Of a DNA stretch of 64,000 nucleotides, positions 60,968-64,000 are shown piece after piece (the first letter of the stretch is position 1; each line of letters begins with the position of its first letter). The DNA comes from Fusicatenibacter saccharivorans (GTDB lineage: Bacteria > Bacillota > Clostridia > Lachnospirales > Lachnospiraceae): the NCBI RefSeq assembly GCF_027667425.1, contig NZ_JAQEGR010000007.1, forward strand, positions 1 through 64,000. The letters run 5' to 3'. A model generated the notes under the pieces. That model had not been told where the DNA came from. It searched no databases and saw nothing but the letters and a program-made list of their open reading frames with translations. Made by a program: the position numbers and the translations under genes.

Positions 60968-62710
60968 ATGAGAAATCCAAAACTCCCGACCGGGATTGAC
61001 AACTTTAAAAAGATTCGCAATGGAAATTACTATTATGTAGATAAAACTTCCCTCATAGAACAGATTTTAAATAACGGAAGTGAGGTCACGCTTTTTACGC
61101 GCCCACGCCGTTTTGGAAAATCCCTGAATATGAGTATGATTCAGCATTTCTTTGAAATTGGAACGGATCCAGCACTTTTTGACGGCTTGAAGATTTCTAA
61201 GAATACAGAGATTTGTGAACAATATATGGGAAAATATCCCGTTATTTCCATCAGCTTAAAAGGAATTGATGCCGATTCCTATGAAAAAGCCCGTGCGCAG
61301 CTCATAAAAACAATCAATCGTGAGGCAAGAAGATTTCAATTTCTTCTGGAAAGCGACAAATTGAGCCGGGTTGATAAAGCACTTTTTTCAGAACTTCTGA
61401 CAAGAAATATGGAAGAAGACACCATTACCAGCAGTCTTCAGGAACTGACACAACTGTTGGAAGTTCACTATGAACAGCAAGTGGTTGTCCTGATTGACGA
61501 ATACGATGTTCCGATGGCAAAAGCCCATGAAAATGGATATTATGATGAAATGGTATTGCTGCTTCGAAATATGTTCGGAAATGTTTTAAAGACAAACAGC
61601 AGTCTTGCCTTTGCTGTTTTGACGGGCTACCTGCGAATTGCAAAAGAAAGCATCTTTACCGGACTGAACAATTTCAAAGTATATTCGATTACAAATACAG
61701 AATTTGATGAAACCTTCGGTTTTACAGATGAAGAAGTAAAGACCATGCTGCATGACTATGAAATGGATGACCGATATGACGAGGTAAAAGAATGGTATGA
61801 CGGATACCGATTCGGAAAAGCAGATGTGTACTGTCCATGGGATGTTGTGAATTACTGCAATGATCATATCCATAATCCAGAGGCCGAGCCGGAAAATTAC
61901 TGGATGAATACAAGCGGGAACAGTGTGATTCATCATTTTATCGACAGCATCAATGAACCGGATATGCTCACAAAAACAGAACTGGAATGGCTGGTAAATG
62001 GAAAAACAGTGATCAAACAAATCGATGAAATGGTTACCTACAATGACCTGTATTCGACCATGGATCATCTGTGGAGTACACTTTTCATGACTGGATACCT
62101 GACACAGCGCGGAAGAGAAAGCGATGGCCGCTATTGCCTTGCAATTCCAAACCGGGAAATTCGAAATATCATAACAGAACGGATTCTTACACTGTTTCAG
62201 CAGGAAGTGAAAAAAGACGGGAAAATGGCAGAACAGTTCTGCCAGGCACTCTTTGACGGAAAAGCAGCAGAGGTGGAAAGCCTTTTGAATTTGTATTTGC
62301 AGAAGACAGTTAGCGTACGCGATACCTTTGTGAGGAAATCACTGAAAGAAAATTTCTATCATGGAATTCTGCTTGGAATCTTAAGCTATAAAAATGACTG
62401 GCGTGCATCTTCCAATCGAGAATCGGGAGAAGGATTCAGCGATATTGTGATTGAAATGGGAAATGCAGAAACAGGAATTGTGATAGAAGTGAAGTATACA
62501 GATGAGAAAAAAGATCTGGAAAGAGATTGCCGGAAGGCATTGGAGCAGATTCGGGATAAAGATTATACGCAGACACTGTGGCAGGAGGGCTATAAAAAAA
62601 TGGTGCAGTATGGGATTGCATTTCATTTAAAACAGTGTTGTGTGATGGAAGAAGAGATGCAGCGTAAGCGGAATCGGAATGGGGCTCTGAATAGTTACAA
62701 TTTGTTATAA
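60968..62710 (+). CDS. AAA-ATPase-like / PD-(D/E)XK nuclease protein (DUF1703 type)
   Basis: A 580-residue protein of the large AAA-ATPase_like/DUF1703 family, common in gut Firmicutes and Bacteroidetes. The N-terminal ATPase has LPTGIDNFKKIRNGNYYYVDKT and the P-loop-like RPRRFGKSLNMSM, with Walker B VVLIDEYDVP. The C-terminal PD-(D/E)XK domain has the Asp of GFSDIVIE and the EVK of GIVIEVKY. These proteins have expanded copies per genome and an unknown, possibly mobile or defence-linked role. The start at 60968 follows GGAAAGGAAGG. Terminator at 62709. Confidence 0.9.
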   Translation: MRNPKLPTGIDNFKKIRNGNYYYVDKTSLIEQILNNGSEVTLFTRPRRFGKSLNMSMIQHFFEIGTDPALFDGLKISKNTEICEQYMGKYPVISISLKGIDADSYEKARAQLIKTINREARRFQFLLESDKLSRVDKALFSELLTRNMEEDTITSSLQELTQLLEVHYEQQVVVLIDEYDVPMAKAHENGYYDEMVLLLRNMFGNVLKTNSSLAFAVLTGYLRIAKESIFTGLNNFKVYSITNTEFDETFGFTDEEVKTMLHDYEMDDRYDEVKEWYDGYRFGKADVYCPWDVVNYCNDHIHNPEAEPENYWMNTSGNSVIHHFIDSINEPDMLTKTELEWLVNGKTVIKQIDEMVTYNDLYSTMDHLWSTLFMTGYLTQRGRESDGRYCLAIPNREIRNIITERILTLFQQEVKKDGKMAEQFCQALFDGKAAEVESLLNLYLQKTVSVRDTFVRKSLKENFYHGILLGILSYKNDWRASSNRESGEGFSDIVIEMGNAETGIVIEVKYTDEKKDLERDCRKALEQIRDKDYTQTLWQEGYKKMVQYGIAFHLKQCCVMEEEMQRKRNRNGALNSYNLL

Positions 62711-62741
62711 AATTCAGGGCAGAGATATTGCCCTGAATTTT
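62709..62741 (+). terminator. Terminator after the AAA/PD-(D/E)XK gene
   Basis: AAAATTCAGGGCA / TTGCCCTGAATTTT, a 13-bp stem overlapping the stop codon. Confidence 0.85.
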
Positions 62742-62747
62742 ATATAC

Positions 62748-62790
62748 GGACAAGTTTCTGTCAATATTTTCCGTTCGATATGAGATAAAA
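62748..62790 (+). promoter_or_regulatory. Palindrome/promoter-like block, degenerate copy 3
   Basis: GGACAAGTTTCTGTCA (62748-62763), then GATAAAAT at 62784. It resembles the blocks at 46384 and 52713 but the spacing is four bases shorter. It precedes the small gene at 62833. Confidence 0.35.
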
Positions 62791-62832
62791 TGGTAATATT
62801 CAAAAGAAAAAGCCTACCATGAGGAGAAAAAG

Positions 62833-63123
62833 ATGGAAGAAAAGACAGCAAACATGGCAGAGAATATTCGCGTTACATTCACCGGATTTCACTACATAAA
62901 GGATGGCGATTATCCAAATGACTTCGAGGTATGCTTACTGATCCTGAAAGACAACAGCTTATCAGCAGGCTGCTGGGATACAGGATTGTATGCCACGGAA
63001 GGCGGCAAGCAGCCAGGTGCATTCCGACAGGCAAGGGGCTGCTTTATCGATGCGGACTATGTAAAAGCCTGGACGAAGCTGGAGGATAAGGTGTATGATT
63101 TTCAACAGAACAGCATTGTATGA
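62833..63123 (+). CDS. Conserved-looking small protein of unknown function (96 aa)
   Basis: A 96-residue soluble protein (RVTFTGFHYIKDGDYPNDFEVCLLILKDNSLSAGCWDTGLY, then PGAFRQARGCFIDADYVKAWTKL). It has a clear GAGGAG ribosome site and lies 24 bp before the PARG-type gene, so the two probably form an operon. I do not recognise the family. The mixed alpha/beta pattern and two Cys residues suggest a small globular domain. Confidence 0.65.
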   Translation: MEEKTANMAENIRVTFTGFHYIKDGDYPNDFEVCLLILKDNSLSAGCWDTGLYATEGGKQPGAFRQARGCFIDADYVKAWTKLEDKVYDFQQNSIV

Positions 63124-63147
63124 TAGGAATACGGGAGGAGAAGTGTA

Positions 63148-63996
63148 ATGGATAGAAGAAGTAATAATATCGCGATATTTCAGGATTCCATGGATATGAT
63201 AAAAGCAAGCCAGAAGCTTCAGCAGGCAGTTCAGCTTTCAATTCAGAACCAAAAACTGTATGTTCCATCTCAGGCGATTGCACTTCCTGAATCTGGAAAA
63301 TCACCTTGCAAAACGATTGTTTCATCCAAAAGAAGCTTCGAAGCCGCCTCTGCATACGCAAAAGCCAGAAAACGAGTCTGTGTCCTGAATTTCGCCTCTG
63401 CAACCAACCCCGGCGGCGGTGTAACACGGGGAAGTACGGCGCAGGAAGAATGCCTTTGCCGATGCAGCACACTGTATCCATGCCTGGACACAGAAACGAT
63501 GTGGCATCAGTTCTATCAACCGCACCGAAAAGCAGGCGATCCACTTTATAATGATGATCTTCTGTACACACCAGAAGTCGTCGTATTTAAGACCGATATC
63601 GCTGCACTGGAACGAATGGAAGAAAAAGACTGGTATCAGGTAGACATCATTACCTGCGCAGCCCCGAATCTCCGAAAGAAACCAAGCAATGCCATGAACC
63701 CGTCTGCAGGAAATGCGCCGGTTAAGATTAGTGAGAAAGCACTGTACGAACTTCAGATGCAAAGGCTGGAACGTGTTTTTCAGGCGGCAGCATCGAACGG
63801 AGCGGAAGTTCTGATTTTAGGAGCGTTTGGCTGCGGCGCTTTCTGCAACCCGCCAAGAATTGTAGCACGGGTATTTCGGAGCGTACAGGAAAAATATGCA
63901 TCCTATTTTGAAACGATAGAATATGCGGTGTTCTGCGGCAAAAATGATACGTTAAATTATGATACATTCAATCAGGCGCTTGGAGGTAGAAAATAA
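63148..63996 (+). CDS. PARG-type macrodomain protein (TIGR02452 family)
   Basis: A 282-residue protein of the microbial PARG-like family (TIGR02452/DUF2263), predicted to hydrolyse ADP-ribose from proteins or nucleotides. The PARG signature GGG-x7-QEE is exact: Gly89-Gly91, then Gln99-Glu100-Glu101, in ATNPGGGVTRGSTAQEECLCR. Macrodomain features VLNFASATNP and ILGAFGCGAFCNPP (the diphosphate loop) are present. The full gene fits: stop at 63996. GGGAGGAG precedes the ATG. Together with the sirtuin at 15019 it is one of two ADP-ribose/NAD-linked enzymes in the window, but they are far apart. Confidence 0.9.
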   Translation: MDRRSNNIAIFQDSMDMIKASQKLQQAVQLSIQNQKLYVPSQAIALPESGKSPCKTIVSSKRSFEAASAYAKARKRVCVLNFASATNPGGGVTRGSTAQEECLCRCSTLYPCLDTETMWHQFYQPHRKAGDPLYNDDLLYTPEVVVFKTDIAALERMEEKDWYQVDIITCAAPNLRKKPSNAMNPSAGNAPVKISEKALYELQMQRLERVFQAAASNGAEVLILGAFGCGAFCNPPRIVARVFRSVQEKYASYFETIEYAVFCGKNDTLNYDTFNQALGGRK

Positions 63997-64000
63997 AATT

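Overview
The window looks like a chromosomal segment of a low-to-mid GC Firmicute, most likely a gut Lachnospiraceae (Blautia/Ruminococcus-like). The evidence is the housekeeping block DUF951-rpsF-ssb-rpsR-gdpP-rplI-dnaB, strong AGGAGG-type ribosome sites, sigma-A promoters, a MecA adaptor, PepV, YesN-type regulators and LacI/AraC-controlled glycan genes. The family-level assignment is inference from gene content; no rRNA is present.

Layout. (1) 0.1-14 kb: glycan metabolism. An AraC regulator faces a GH36 alpha-galactosidase, followed by an SH3 lipoprotein, tRNA-Cys and tRNA-Glu, a second AraC regulator divergent from a GH13 glucosidase, then a response regulator whose 3' end runs into a solute-binding lipoprotein (apparent deletion junction), a beta-lactamase-like serine hydrolase and a PTS IIC-type membrane protein. 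(2) 14-23.5 kb: sortase B, sirtuin, DUF951, S6-SSB-S18, the c-di-AMP phosphodiesterase GdpP, L9, DnaB, a MerR-like protein, DUF1858, a 2x[4Fe-4S] ferredoxin and MecA. (3) 23.5-24.1 kb: an RNA-rich gap with a candidate small RNA and a 238-bp element bounded by an 18-bp perfect inverted repeat; part of it recurs at 1.13 kb. (4) 24.1-29.4 kb: envelope genes (GH18/SH3 protein, DivIVA-like coiled coil with seven 11-residue Cys repeats, CwlD-type amidase, transglutaminase-like protein), then an etfB remnant. (5) 29.4-36.1 kb: a double methyltransferase followed by a complete nickel/peptide-type ABC importer. (6) 36.2-45.9 kb: PepV, an ABC-ATPase-domain protein, a LacI regulator divergent from a sugar isomerase, a split transketolase and an FGGY kinase: a compact sugar pathway of unknown substrate. 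(7) 46.3-52.8 kb: four calcineurin/PPP-type metallophosphoesterases around a MoxR AAA+ ATPase and a VWA protein carrying a duplicated zincin domain. (8) 52.8-64 kb: accessory, AT-richer region: RHH protein, three exported proteins (one a fused 1282-aa SLH-like protein), an AAA/PD-(D/E)XK protein, a small unknown and a PARG-type macrodomain protein.

The best candidate for an undescribed system is region 7: phosphoesterases x3, MoxR, double-zincin VWA, phosphoesterase. Related 16-bp palindromes lie just upstream and just downstream of it, and a covarying palindrome in front of moxR recurs in front of a surface-protein gene 8.5 kb away. Other notable structures are a 71-bp mobile palindrome that sits inside the loop of a terminator, and the Cys-hendecad coiled coil.
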